Assembly (NCBI GenBank): GCA_012064415.1
Contig: SSNU01000278.1
Coordinates: 8,161 to 72,160, forward strand
Direction: 5' to 3'
DNA length: 64,000 nucleotides
From: Gyrodactylus bullatarudis
Lineage: Eukaryota > Platyhelminthes > Monogenea > Gyrodactylidea > Gyrodactylidae
Shown here: piece after piece, positions 12,420-24,300 of the stretch
How positions within the stretch are numbered: position 1 is the first letter of the stretch
Layout: every line of letters starts with the position of its first letter
Program-made: the position numbers and the translations under genes
Notes under the pieces: generated by a model
What the model was told of the DNA's origin: nothing
Seen by the model: the letters and a program-made list of their open reading frames with translations, nothing else
Databases searched by the model: none

Positions 12420-12660
12420 TCAACGAAAATAAGAATAAAATGCAAGCTGAAAAACACCAAAACTCTTCAGTCCAGAGAAAAGTGAAAAAGCTCTTATTGG
12501 CCAAGGTAGTTGAAGATTATAGGAAAGTTCTTCTGAACACATAGGTTTATATAGGTTAATAAGAAATTTTTCTTCCACCCATACATCTATGCTGTCGTCA
12601 TTGGGGTTTTTGTATAAAACGGAAAAATTAGAAATTGAAGCTGTATGATCTTCTTGTCTA
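12420..12660 (-). pseudogene. GIY-YIG endonuclease C-terminal scrap (Penelope-like retroelement)
   Basis: Within a 111-codon minus-strand frame, the part below about 12,660 reads TAVTRHLRQEDHT...FSVLYKN...EEKFLINLYKP. This matches the pattern after the catalytic core of GIY-YIG nucleases in Penelope-like elements ('SAVAEHLL..NH...F.VL.......E.LYI....P'). There is no reverse transcriptase beside it. The adjacent core-like motif lies on the opposite strand, so this is a rearranged relic. Similarity was judged from memory of the family pattern only. Confidence 0.42.
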
Positions 12661-12672
12661 AGATGTCTAGTA

Positions 12673-12834
12673 ACCGCAGTATCCTTCTTCAGATGATCCT
12701 TCAGAGGAGAAAACTCCATTAGTTTACAATTTCCAATGTGATTGTGGAGCCTCATTTATAGGTAGAACTATTAGGAAATTGTCTACACGAGATCTACTGG
12801 AAATCTTCAGTTATATAGAAGTTAAAACTCTTTA
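12673..12834 (+). pseudogene. GIY-YIG core-like fragment (Penelope-like retroelement)
   Basis: The + frame reads PLVYNFQCDCGASFIGRTI then RKLSTR, ending at a stop at 12,832-12,834. The C.CG.S(F/Y)IG(R/Q)T.R pattern is the start of the GIY-YIG nuclease domain found at the C-terminus of many Penelope-like elements. Only about 50 codons are open, between a TAA at about 12,670 and the downstream stop. It diverges from the C-terminal scrap on the minus strand next to it. Confidence 0.45.
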
Positions 12835-12840
12835 AAGATA

Positions 12841-15800
12841 AAAATTAAGTGAGTTTAAATGAAACAAAAGTTATGCCTTAAATTCAAGTAAATCCTATAT
12901 ATTGGACTTTGAATACGCTTTGTTCCCTGTGATTGAGTCAAAAGATTAGAATTCTGAAAATAAGAATTGTACAGGACCCTATAGTTTTAAGCATGATGAT
13001 GAAATGGCCTTTTGCGCACAAACACTGTATTGTACAAGAGCAATAAAACTAAAATCAAATGCAAAAACAAAGACTTATGACTGTACACAGTGTACACTGA
13101 GAATATGACACTCTTTACTTTTTCTTAATTCTATATGTGTGATTATGACTTGGTTTCGCGGGATAATTCCACAATTAGATTTAACACTTGCTACATTAGT
13201 TCTACTTTATTATTCACAATCTCTTCTTATGTTTGTTTACATCAAAAAATATATTTTATTGATCATTGGGAGAGAAGATTCCATCAGCCTCCTTTAGTTG
13301 ATGACTAATTGCATTTTTTTAATATTCATCAATACCTCACTTTAGTTAGCCAATGGACAGAACAAGAAGCGAGGGGAAAAAATTATTATCTCTACTGTTA
13401 AGATTGTATTGAATCCTAATTTTAGATCCCAATTCCAAACATTCTACTTACTCAATAGACGTTCTTGAAATTTTCATAAAAATCATGTTTGATCTCAAAT
13501 TTCTAAAAAAGTTGAAAAGTATCGATCAAAAAATCAGACACTTTGGTAATTTTGGCCAATCTATAGAACATTTTCCCCGTCTTGTTTTGCAGTAATTGTT
13601 CTGAATGACAGAGAGACGAAGGGCTTTTTAACATCGATGAAATGAAAACGAATCCCCTGCTATTTTTTCTGTGGTTCTAATTCTCTCGCCGTTACTAATC
13701 ATTTTCGAAATAATTCTTTTCAGTTTCAGTGATCAGATTCCCATATTCATGTAGAACAACTTTATTTATTGATAACAAATTATTACATTGAATTAATAAT
13801 GGTGAATAAGTTTAGTTTTTGAATGGCAGAAACTTACCCTATTTAAAAAATTTATTTTGTGATTTTTATCATCTTTTATGTATTGAGTGAAAAGTTGATC
13901 AAGTTTGAATTTTCAGAAATTTATTTGTAATAAATAATGCTAACTTCATGAGTATCTTTATGTGAATGAATTTAATTTCATTGAAATTAAGAAGGAAGAT
14001 TTTGTGGTTCAATAAAATTGTAATGAATACTCGACTTTAATTTTTATATAAACCAGGTTAAATTATGACTCAAATGCAATCGTTGCATAACTAATAGTGA
14101 ATGAGTATTTTGAAAATGATCGAGACAGTACTTAAAGCATTCAGAATAAAATATTTATTTGGGATATTGACAAAAAATGTATATATGGGTTGGCTTTTTG
14201 ACAAAAAGTGTATAGTATTTTCACAATTTCAATAGTTGTATACGGTCTATTATCAAATGTAAAATAGTTTTTTCACAAAATGTATTGGTCAGTTCGAGAT
14301 TTTCAAAACATAAATAGTTATTTTCAATTAATGTATACTTTGTGGAGGTTTTTACTAAACCTAAATAGATTTTTACAATAATTGTATACATTTTAGGGGT
14401 ATATCCCCTCCCCGAAATAGGTTTAAAAGGTTTTTCATTTGCGAAATAACTATAGAGTCTACAAAAATAATACCCGAAAATATTTTTAAAATACTACTCA
14501 GAAAAGGCTCACAATGTTTAGAAGGTCGATTTTACTTTAATTTGTAAAGTCTTAGATGACTTATTGAGAAAACCAGAATTTTAAAATTATATTTGAATAC
14601 TTAAAGCTTTTAAAATTTTCTCCTGAAGCAATTTTTCGATAATTGATTAAAACGTGTGTAAAACCAGCTGGTGAATAGAAAAAGATTCATTTCTATTCAT
14701 GTGATGGAAGCATTCTTTTATTCAGCCCAATTTCATTGACTTCTTTGAGTATTTCAAAAATATCTTTTTCAGATGTCTCTTGAAGTAAGTTTGAATTACC
14801 TCTAAGCAAAAGAAAGTTATCGCTTCATTCTGATTTACATTTAACGATAGATAGAAAAAAAATTAATTTTGGATCATACTGATATGGATTTTATTCTTGG
14901 GCTAAATAAATGAGCTCAAAAAATTAATGTTATAATTCGTACAAGCATATTTTCATAAAACACTTCCCTTACGTTTAGACCCGAGAGAATTATTTCTGAA
15001 AAATATGATCTTTAAGCAGAGTTTGTCGAGATAAGACTTTTAAAATATGAGATAAACGCTGTGAAGGTGATCTGACTGAACTGACATGGCATCGAAAAAT
15101 AAAAATGAGTGCTTCTGCATTTGTATTACCTCTCTTGTTCAAAAATCTAACAGAATTTAATATTTAGCATTTGGTAATGTAAATCTTTGGACATCTTTAT
15201 CATTTCAACCTGACACAGAATCTACGAATATTTGAGCTTTTTAAAATGTAGATTAAAGTTTTTCTAGAGCTAAGAGTTTTTAATTTTTATAAAAATTTAA
15301 AATTTCTTCATCAAAATTGTTAAATTTTTTTCAAAGTCTGAGTAGAAAAAGTGGACGTTCGATTTTTTTGAATTTTGATCTGAAGTGGTCAATCAAAATT
15401 AGGCAACGAAACCAAATTTGCTAAATGTGTTCTGAGTATCAACCTCAGCATCGAGTCGACTTCTGATATCCTAATAATAACAATTTCATCAAGGTTTGAT
15501 TTATATTGAAATTCAGATCTACTGGTCAGTAGTTTAAAAATGAAATTTCGGCAATGAGAAGATTTATTTGGGATTCAAATTCTACAAACACTCTAATGAT
15601 GCCAAAAAGGATATCTATCTTTTTCAATAGACTCTTGATTGATTTCATGCATTTTTGCAAGAAAAGATAAATTTTCAATTATTGGACAAGCTTTGATCTT
15701 TCTGAATTAGTTTTTCACGTCAAATTAATATTAAACATATTCTGAGTAGACCCTGAAAAAAATTCGGTCAATTTGGGAAAAATTAACGAATTTAGGGAAA

Positions 15801-17905
15801 ATGGGAAATGGCATATCAGAACATCAAAATTTTCAAATTTAGTTTTCGAATACGGCAATTACGGAGCATAGAGAATCTATTTGAGGCATAAAATAAAAGA
15901 AAAATTTGTCTAATGGACAGGAATCCCCTCAGATCATTGATAAGTTTAATTATTTCGATCAAAAGGGATCATAAATTTAGGAATTCTACTTCTTTCTGAA
16001 AAAGCTCAAACATCAATGTTATTCTTATGCCTAGCTAGCAAAAACTATCAAAAAAGAATCATGAAAAATAGTTTTTTAAATCATTGTAAAAAGTTGGTTT
16101 GAACATTGAGCCTCGTGTATCACCTCTGGTATCGAAAGAGTTAATGTTAATATTACTTGTCTAATTTTAACTTTTCTTACTTTTAAATCAATCAATAAGC
16201 CTTATAAATCTTGATCACACTTCTGTGAGTTAAAATATTACTAAGAAGTGATAAAGTTACAGTTGAATAGGCCACAATGCTAAAGTAAATACTGGTTTTC
16301 CATAATCTCCCATCTAATACGATCCAGGAGAATTTGATACTTTTTTTAAGGTTATTTGAAAATTATAATAAATATTCTCGTCTCTGCCGTATGTACATGT
16401 AGTATGCAAAAAAATATTTTCATTCAACCCCAATTTTTTCATGAATATAATTGTATATACTAATGTATATATTCTGATCCATATATAATGTATACACAGT
16501 GTATATGAATGTTTCTAAATAGACAAGTTCTATTCATATGCAACCTATTGATTAACTCTAGGAATGATGTATATCTGTGTTATCTACGGAGGGATGAATT
16601 CATGCATCTATTCTTACTGTTTATTCCATGTTATGCTTTTTCAATGTATGAAATTATCTTCTATGGATGGATAGGGTATGAAAGGATATGTAGATATTTT
16701 TGTAATTCTTTCTTAATAACGATGCTTATAAGTTGGACTGCTGATCGAGATTGAACAGGTTGTAGAGTCTCTCAGTTACTTTTTCTTGTGGAAAAATTTC
16801 TTGGAATTAAAATATAAGCTCAAAAATAAAACTCCCAATGGAACTTATTTGAACTATTTTGGATATTACCTCTTATTGACAAAAAAACATGAAAGAGTGA
16901 GTATTTTCTTTGTACTTTTCTTCAAATTTTTCCTTACCCAAAACAGCCTTTAATTCAATAAAGTCTAAAGCATTAGTTTTTAAGAATAATTCTTCTCAGT
17001 TTGGTGCACTGAATTAAATCAGTTTGTTATGACTTATAAGTCACCTGAATATTTGCGGGACTCGAAATATATCAAAGATGCGTCGATTACTAATTGAATC
17101 GCCTATGGGTTTTTGCATGTCTGATGTCTGAAAAATATTACGATCAGTAGATCCATTCCATAGACATTAAATCTACCTTGTCTAAAATTACCTATGAAAT
17201 ATTTTCGTGAAAATAGCTTTTCCAATTTCACCAGGTGTAATATCAATTAACTTGGCTATCGTTACCCTTTTGGACACCCATTTTTGCTTTGGACTGCTTT
17301 TACGAGCTGGAACAAACAAAGAGTTAGAAATTATTTCAACTCATTTTATAATTATAAAGCCAAGGTGTACTTAAGCCTGAATTATTTATGATCTTATTCA
17401 GAATATTTTTCCAACCCATTTTTTATAATTTAACAAAATGATAAGCCTTATTTATCAAGTTAATTTTATATCTCAGAAGAAAATTATTAATAGAAATGTT
17501 TAAAATGTGAATTCCTTGAATTTCGCAAGTAACAATGTTTTATCTATCTGACTGACTGGAATTTTTGAAATGTTTTACAAACTGTAGAAAAAGATTGAAT
17601 CTAAAATTATTCAAAAAGGCTTCCAGTTTAATAAAACCAAAACTCGTTAAGAATCTTGAGTAGTATGAGACAAATAGAGCAGTTGTTAAAATAGTCGGTA
17701 TGAATTCTTTGCTAACAGGTTCTTGTTTGAATAACTACAAGGTTTTTACGTCCAATGGCTAAAGTGGCCTTGATAATTTTCGAAAAAAAATATTGTACTC
17801 AAGATTTTGTTGAAAAATTTAAAGAATTTTGTTAAATTTAAAAAGCCAGTAGATGCGAATTAACTATTTTTAACCAAAACTCAATACTTATTCAGAATCT
17901 CAAAA
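12841..17905. other. Non-coding stretch with dispersed repeats
   Basis: No gene recognised. At 14,165-14,400 there is a loose array of units containing CAAAAA(A/G)TGTATA, reminiscent of MULE subterminal arrays but too degenerate to classify. At 15,590-16,100 is a dispersed repeat shared with 43,750-43,930 and 56,075-56,460 (phrases AATGCCAAAAAGGATATCT and ATTTAGGAATTCTA). The 81-codon frame at 16,509-16,754 is hydrophobic but has no context or codon signal supporting it. Confidence 0.45.
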
Positions 17906-17987
17906 CTCTCGCACTGGAAATGACAAAAATGACATAGGAAAATCAATACAACTGGGGTCTGCAGAGACCCCATTTCCAGTGCGAGGG
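17906..17987. mobile_element. piggyBac-type mini-element
   Basis: An 82-bp unit has inverted ends CTCTCGCACTGGAAATG and CATTTCCAGTGCGAGGG. The right end abuts TTAA (17,988-17,991), the piggyBac target. An internal hairpin GGGGTCTGCAGAGACCCC resembles the GGGGTCAGTTTGACCCC subterminal palindrome of the piggyBac remnant at 28.3 kb. The left TTAA has decayed to AAAA. It carries no coding capacity. Confidence 0.55.
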
Positions 17988-17999
17988 TTAATTAAGTTA

Positions 18000-20801
18000 G
18001 CTAAAATATTGATAAAATAGATAAGAAATTAAAACTGAGAAAAAAACTCATATTTTGAATTTCGTAAATACACCATATGTCCACTTTCCAAAGTTTGATC
18101 CCGGAAAATTTTAAGATATCCTAAGGAATAAACTAAAGTTGAGTCTAATACCCTAAAATCTTTATATTCTGTATGTCCCTTGGAAGTAGTTATGTAATAT
18201 AAAAATATTATATTATTAATTAATATTAACAATAAAAAGGATTAAATACTCATAAAAATAAATTGATTGACAACATGAGTTTACATCAAAACTTCGAATT
18301 TGGCCATAGAAATTAAGAAAAACTCGCCGTTCCCAAGAAAAAGTTAAGCTTATTTATTTTTGGAAAGTTTCTTTCTTGATGATCGTAAAACTAAAATTGG
18401 TTCCATTCGTCAAAGTCATTACGAATTTGGCCAAATTCAAATCTTTTGTTTAATCTTGATCCCACATATCATTATTGAAATCTTTGAAATCGATAAAATT
18501 TTTGAGACGGAAGTCAAAAATAGATTCTCAACTTCATATCAACCAACTTTAGATTGCTGTAATGTCTCGAAAAATGTCTGTCTCTGAGATAACAAAAAAT
18601 AGAATTTTCTTTCTTAGCTTCAACTTGTTCAAACGAGAGAGAAAAAACTATGAAGTGCACATAGTAACTGTAGTAATAATGAAAAGTTTATCGTGCTGTT
18701 CTCCAATCTATGGATTTCTCTCCAATACAGAAAGAAACATTTCGAGTGAAATTATTGTATAAAGTACACATAGTTTTATAATCCATGTTAATTAAGAATA
18801 CAATATGTAGTCGTTACGTTGAAAATACCATAAACCTTTGATGATACAGCTAGTTTCGATAAATTTTGGAATTTATGATTCCCACAAAAAATCTCAATTT
18901 TTCATCAAGGTATTAAAGTTTTTTGAAGATTTTTTGCTAACCAATTCAAAAGAAAAACTTTGTCGATATGTGAAAAGAAATTCGAAAAAATTTCTGGAAT
19001 TTTAATTTTCGAGTTGATGGGATTTTATCATTTATAAAATTTTTTCTGTTAATTACAAGGTGTGAGAGGAATGAAATGTTATTTTCAGGATCATCGATAG
19101 AAAAAGAAACCAATTATCACCATTTAATATTTGATAGATTCGATTTTTTAACACAAATCGGCAAACCTCGATGAAAAGAGGAGATTTTTGTAAAAATCAT
19201 AAATTCCTTTTGAATATTTGAAACCTACAGCTATTTTTTTACAATAAAAACGGTTTTCAAAAAATCGTTTTAAATATTTTAAAATTTTTTTGCTACATTT
19301 TCAAAAAATCACCTTTCTTATAGTAACTCTGGTTTTACTTTTACAATTTAAAGAAAAACATTCTGAGAATAAAGTCTTTTGATGAAAAATATGATCACTT
19401 TTCAAATTTAGATTTGGCGTCAAAATGAAGTTTTTATTTATTTCAAAGTGAGAGAGTGATCAAAAATCGATTTTCAGGATCACAATAAGACAAAAAAGCC
19501 AAATACCGTCGACAAATTTTCGAGAGATCCTCCATTTTCGAAGGATATCAGGAGATGAAAATTGTCAAAAAAACGAAATTTGACTTCCAAACGATGATGA
19601 AGTTGTGCATTAGAACAGATTCTGCATATTCGGCTTTCTTGTCTTATTGTGATCCTGAAAATCAACTTTTGGTCACTCTCTCACTTTGAAATCAATAAAA
19701 ACTTCAGTTCAAAGTTCGAAAAAATCAAATCTTAATTTGAAAAGTGACCATATATTTGATTTAAAAAATATTTTCAAATCGTGGGCAACATGACTAGGGT
19801 TCCAAAAAATCTTTAACATATTTGAATTTTTGATGACAAAATCGAGATTAAATAAGCGTACATAAATTTAGTGTCCTGGATTTAATATCCCTAAACAGAA
19901 GCCAAGAAAAAAAGATGTATTTGAGATTATTTACATGAATAGTTTCCTCTTCTATCGGTTATAAAAACCTAGGATAAAGATGAATTCAATTATCGATTAA
20001 AATCCATCAATATGGTTGGCCTTTCCGTTCTTCATAAATTGAAACATCAATGTTACTTGTTGTGTATATTACTGATTTGAAAGTTTTTTTCTTCTTTTAC
20101 TTTTGGACTTTTTAAATTATTTTTCATTTACAATCTACTGAACAAATTCAATAAATTATAACTGTACTATTTCTTGTCCCAAATGTTATTAATAAGGCAG
20201 TAATTTTTCTAATTTTGCTATTTTTTATATGATGGAAAGAATTTTAATACGAATTAGCCACTATAAATTTCGCTCTTCTAAACCTTATGATAGTCGAGAT
20301 GATTTTGCTGATTTTTTGCTATTACAGTGAAAATATGTCTATTGAAGCACAGTGAATTTTCACATTTTCACAAAAACTCACTTTTTCCTATCTAAATGTA
20401 TAGAAATCACTTGCTGCATTCTGATTGGTCGAGATAAATAATACTTAATTAGGGGGTAAATATTCGCGTTTCAATAAAAATAAGATGTTTTTTTTTTGAA
20501 ATTGAAATATTCATATTTATTCATAGAAATGATTTGTACAAATAAGGGAACAGGGAAAGAGTGTTCAATAGAAATATGCGATGTCCGTTTATTGCTAATC
20601 CTTTACAACAAGCCCACGATAGATAATGCTTAGACTTCTTCCTTCTTATTGGAAGAAATCATAATAAGACTTTTTTGTTAATCTTTACTAAGTGAAAAGA
20701 GTTTTCTCAAGGATGAAATATTTTAGTCAAAAAATAAGAATTTCAAACAAGAAATTAAAAAAATATGCCCTCTGAGTTACTGCCCTAGTTATTAATGATA
20801 A
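18000..20801. other. Non-coding stretch with fold-back repeats
   Basis: At 19,390-19,750 two inverted arms of about 100 bp (CAAAGTGAGAGAGTGATCAA and its complement) enclose a central spacer, a member of the fold-back family. An arm of a related subfamily lies at about 18,880-19,180. Short frames at 18,029-18,762 and 19,480-19,665 are unsupported. Confidence 0.5.
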
Positions 20802-20809
20802 CTTATCAT

Positions 20810-21306
20810 TAGGGCCTCAAAAATAGTACCATAAAAATAAAAAATTGAATCTTATAAACTAAAAAATTCGGTAGAAAAAAGTTCTTTCAAGAAAATTTAC
20901 GGGATTTTGAGTAAAAAATAGTCCTCTACCGTAAATTGTTGCAGAATTTTTAACCAATCTTGTGTCAACAAAATTTCTGGTTTTTATTCGAATTTTTTTT
21001 TCATTATAGAAAATTACCCTTAAACTGTTCTTGCGCATATTTTACAAAATACATCCTTTTAGTTGAAATTTGACATTCATGAAAGAGTATGATCCAACAA
21101 AAAGCTACGATCTAGATGCTATTTTCTTACATGATGAAAGCTCGATATCAGGAATATAGCTATCAATTCATCGAAAATTGTGATTGGTAAATAGTTGAGG
21201 AATACTACATTGAAAAATCGTACTATAAAGTATCTGGGCAATTAAAACTCAGTCAGTCCTTTGTCTAGAGTAAAAATAGACCAAATAGTACTTTTTTGAG
21301 GCCCTA
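20810..21306. mobile_element. hAT-type MITE, TAGGGCCTC family (copy 1)
   Basis: A 497-bp element starts TAGGGCCTCAAAAA and ends TTTTTTGAGGCCCTA. Flanks CTTATCAT (20,802-20,809) and CTTATCTC (21,307-21,314) agree at 6 of 8 positions, consistent with an aged hAT target duplication. A second copy in the opposite orientation lies at 55,253-55,726 inside the formin gene. No transposase is encoded. Confidence 0.68.
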
Positions 21307-21314
21307 CTTATCTC

Positions 21315-24300
21315 ACATTGAACGTCTTTGAATAAGCTAAAAAAGTTATTCCTCTATTCTAGCTCTCAATTAGATTTTTAATAAAATGGACTTTAAGTTT
21401 ATAAATCTTAAATCTTAGGGAGACTTCACACAGACTGAATTACTTATCAAATCAACGGTCTTTATACTGATATCAATTCTCCTCTTTGATTGCTTAGTCT
21501 AGGTTTTTTCATTATAATTTTATCATTATGTAGTAAAGTGCAACTGGATGAAACCCAAGATATCCCCAAAATTTTGGTAATAATCCCAGAAATTTATAAT
21601 CTTTTGAATGAAATCTCTGATTTATTTTCATTATTGTAGATCCGAAAAAATGAATCCATTATTTAAACGATAATACTGTCAAACTTTATCAAGAATATTT
21701 TCGTTTGGTTCTAAACTCATCAGGAAGGTTAGAGAAAACTAGTGTTGTAATAAACACTACATTTAACCTGGGTCTCTTTAGACTCTATCCCGGTAACATT
21801 TAATAACTATGACTTCTTCCATTGGTCCATTTCGTGATTCTATTTCAGTCCTCACACTGTTCATAACTGATTATTCGTGTCTTTTCATAAAATCCATTAT
21901 TTCTTTATCTATAGAATTGAAATTGAGCATAATGAAAAAAGAGAATTATGCCAAATAAGGCCATCTCTTTCAAATTCGTTAAACCTGTATTTGTATGGCA
22001 TGTATCACACTGATGAGTATGCCCGAAATAGAGATCTTTATTTGTGAAACAATCTGGCATTTTCTTACTTTGCTCAAATTTCCCATGTCATCGGTAGCTC
22101 AGCTCAAAACCAATCTCGAAGAAAACTTAACTCATGTAAATAAAAGTTATTTATTGATATAAAAATATTGAGTATGAAGAAAAAAATTATTCTTATGAAA
22201 AAAAAATTTGATCATAAATTTCGATTTTGTGCCAAAATCCCAAATTTTTCAAGGGTGATCAAAAGAAGTTTTTCAGGATCAGAAAATCTGATTCAGAATT
22301 AATCAAGAAAGCTGAGATTTCTAAAAGTTCCACCATTTTCGAGGCATTTCGAAATTTCATCGATTTTAAAGTAGTGAAAAGGATTAAAAAAATCAAAATT
22401 AAACTTCTAAACAATAATGAAACCAAGCATAATTGATTTTATTGTCCAATCTTGATCTTTTTAGTCTTTTTACATATTTTGATCACCCTGTCACTTTCAA
22501 ATCTATAAAAATTTTCAGTTAAAAATGGGATTTTTACGTCTAATCGAAAATGACCAAATTTCTCTTGAATTGGCAACAGGATATGGATTCCTGAAAATCT
22601 CCAAGATATTCAAATTCTTGATAAAAAATCGAGATTTTTTTAAAACTCATAGATTCCCAATTTCATATCAACCAACTTTAGGTTTATCTCTTAAAGATTA
22701 TCTCTTAGATGCAGTGAAAGGATTGAGCCAAAGTTCCATTTTTAAGCATGGACAGTTCTGGACAGCAAATTAATTTTTTGCTTCGTTAAAGTTGATTCGA
22801 TAATGTTGGCGCTATTTTGTCTCAAATCAATCATAGGTTTTAGATCTTTTGTTTCAAACAACCAAAAGATTCATCTCAGTGAGCTTAATTCTAGATTCTG
22901 AACCAAGTTAAAAATGGAAAACTTGAAAAATCTTTCTTTACTGGATAGTGGCTAATTCTCTTGCCTTCCACTTTTACTGGATTCAGTATGCTATCAATAA
23001 ATATACATTTTAATTTATGGAAAAAAAGTACATGTGTGTAGGTTCTTGTATCGATTTTGTTTTCCTATCCAAATCCTTACATAAACAACAACAACAAAAA
23101 GGAAAGAAGCCTACATTCCCTAGTCTGTATGTAGAATCTACATTGTAGATATCTCTATATTATATTAGATGATATTAGCTTTGATTATCTTGCTTGTTTT
23201 TCCTTTCTACTGAATAACCAATCTCGGTTCTTCTTCTTGATACCATTATTATTTATCTACCCCATCGAAAATTCAAATTAAACTACATATTTATTCTGAT
23301 GCATAAATGAAAATTCTCCGCAATACACAATTCATCTATCTGGAGGATTTCCAAAAGATTTTATTAAACTTGGTTCATATTTCTCATTTTTTCATCACGA
23401 ATTCGAATACTATGAGGAGTTTTAGAAAATTTTTAGTAGGCATCACACACTCAAATTCTTCATATCAATTTGAAAACTCTGATTTTTATTCTAAATCTAA
23501 AAATTTCAAATAAATCATTGTGTTATTGAAAAAAAGTTTTATTGCCAAACTATGAGGGGAGTTATTTCCTAGGTTAACAACTCTTAGTCTTACTTGCAGG
23601 TAGATAAATTGATTAGATATTTTTTCTACTTTATAGCTTCCAATAACCAATTGATTTATTTTCTCCTTAATCCCTCAGATGAAGGTTATCTACTAATAAA
23701 TATAATTCTGATTAACTTTTGACCTTGAACGTCAGCTTATCTGGATAATCATTAATACAGATTGCTCGAAATTTTGATAGTAAGAAAACTTTTTATTCTG
23801 AAGCTAGTTGAAATAAAGATGAGAAATCAATATTTTACTCCGAAAAGTCATGAAGAAAATAATTTTTCGAATTTAATTTGTGGAATTTGAAAAAATCTCA
23901 AAAATTTCAACCCAATTAGGCCGTTTTTTGAATTTCATGAATTTCACTTTTTCAACACTCGAACCCTAAATTGTATCGATTTCGAAGATTTGAAGCAATT
24001 AAATGCTGATATTTGTGATCAATGTCAGAAAAAGAATTTTGCCATTGAGAGAAACTTGCTGTTTCCAATAAAAAATTTAACCTCTAAATTTAGGATTATT
24101 TTATTCTTTCGTGATAAACAATAATCAAATTTTTCGATTTCCCACAATAATGACGAATTTCTGTGATTTTCTCTACGCAAATTTAAATTCTTTTTCTAGT
24201 TTTGATCCCAAAAATATCAGCATTTAACTGCATCAAACTCTCGAAATCGATAAAAATCATGTCAATTAGGCTTAGTTGAGTCTGTATCAAGAGTGATGTT

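Noticed and set aside
16509..16754. Hydrophobic 81-codon frame resembling a membrane protein
   Set aside because: AT-rich chance frame; no splice or start context and no recognisable motif.
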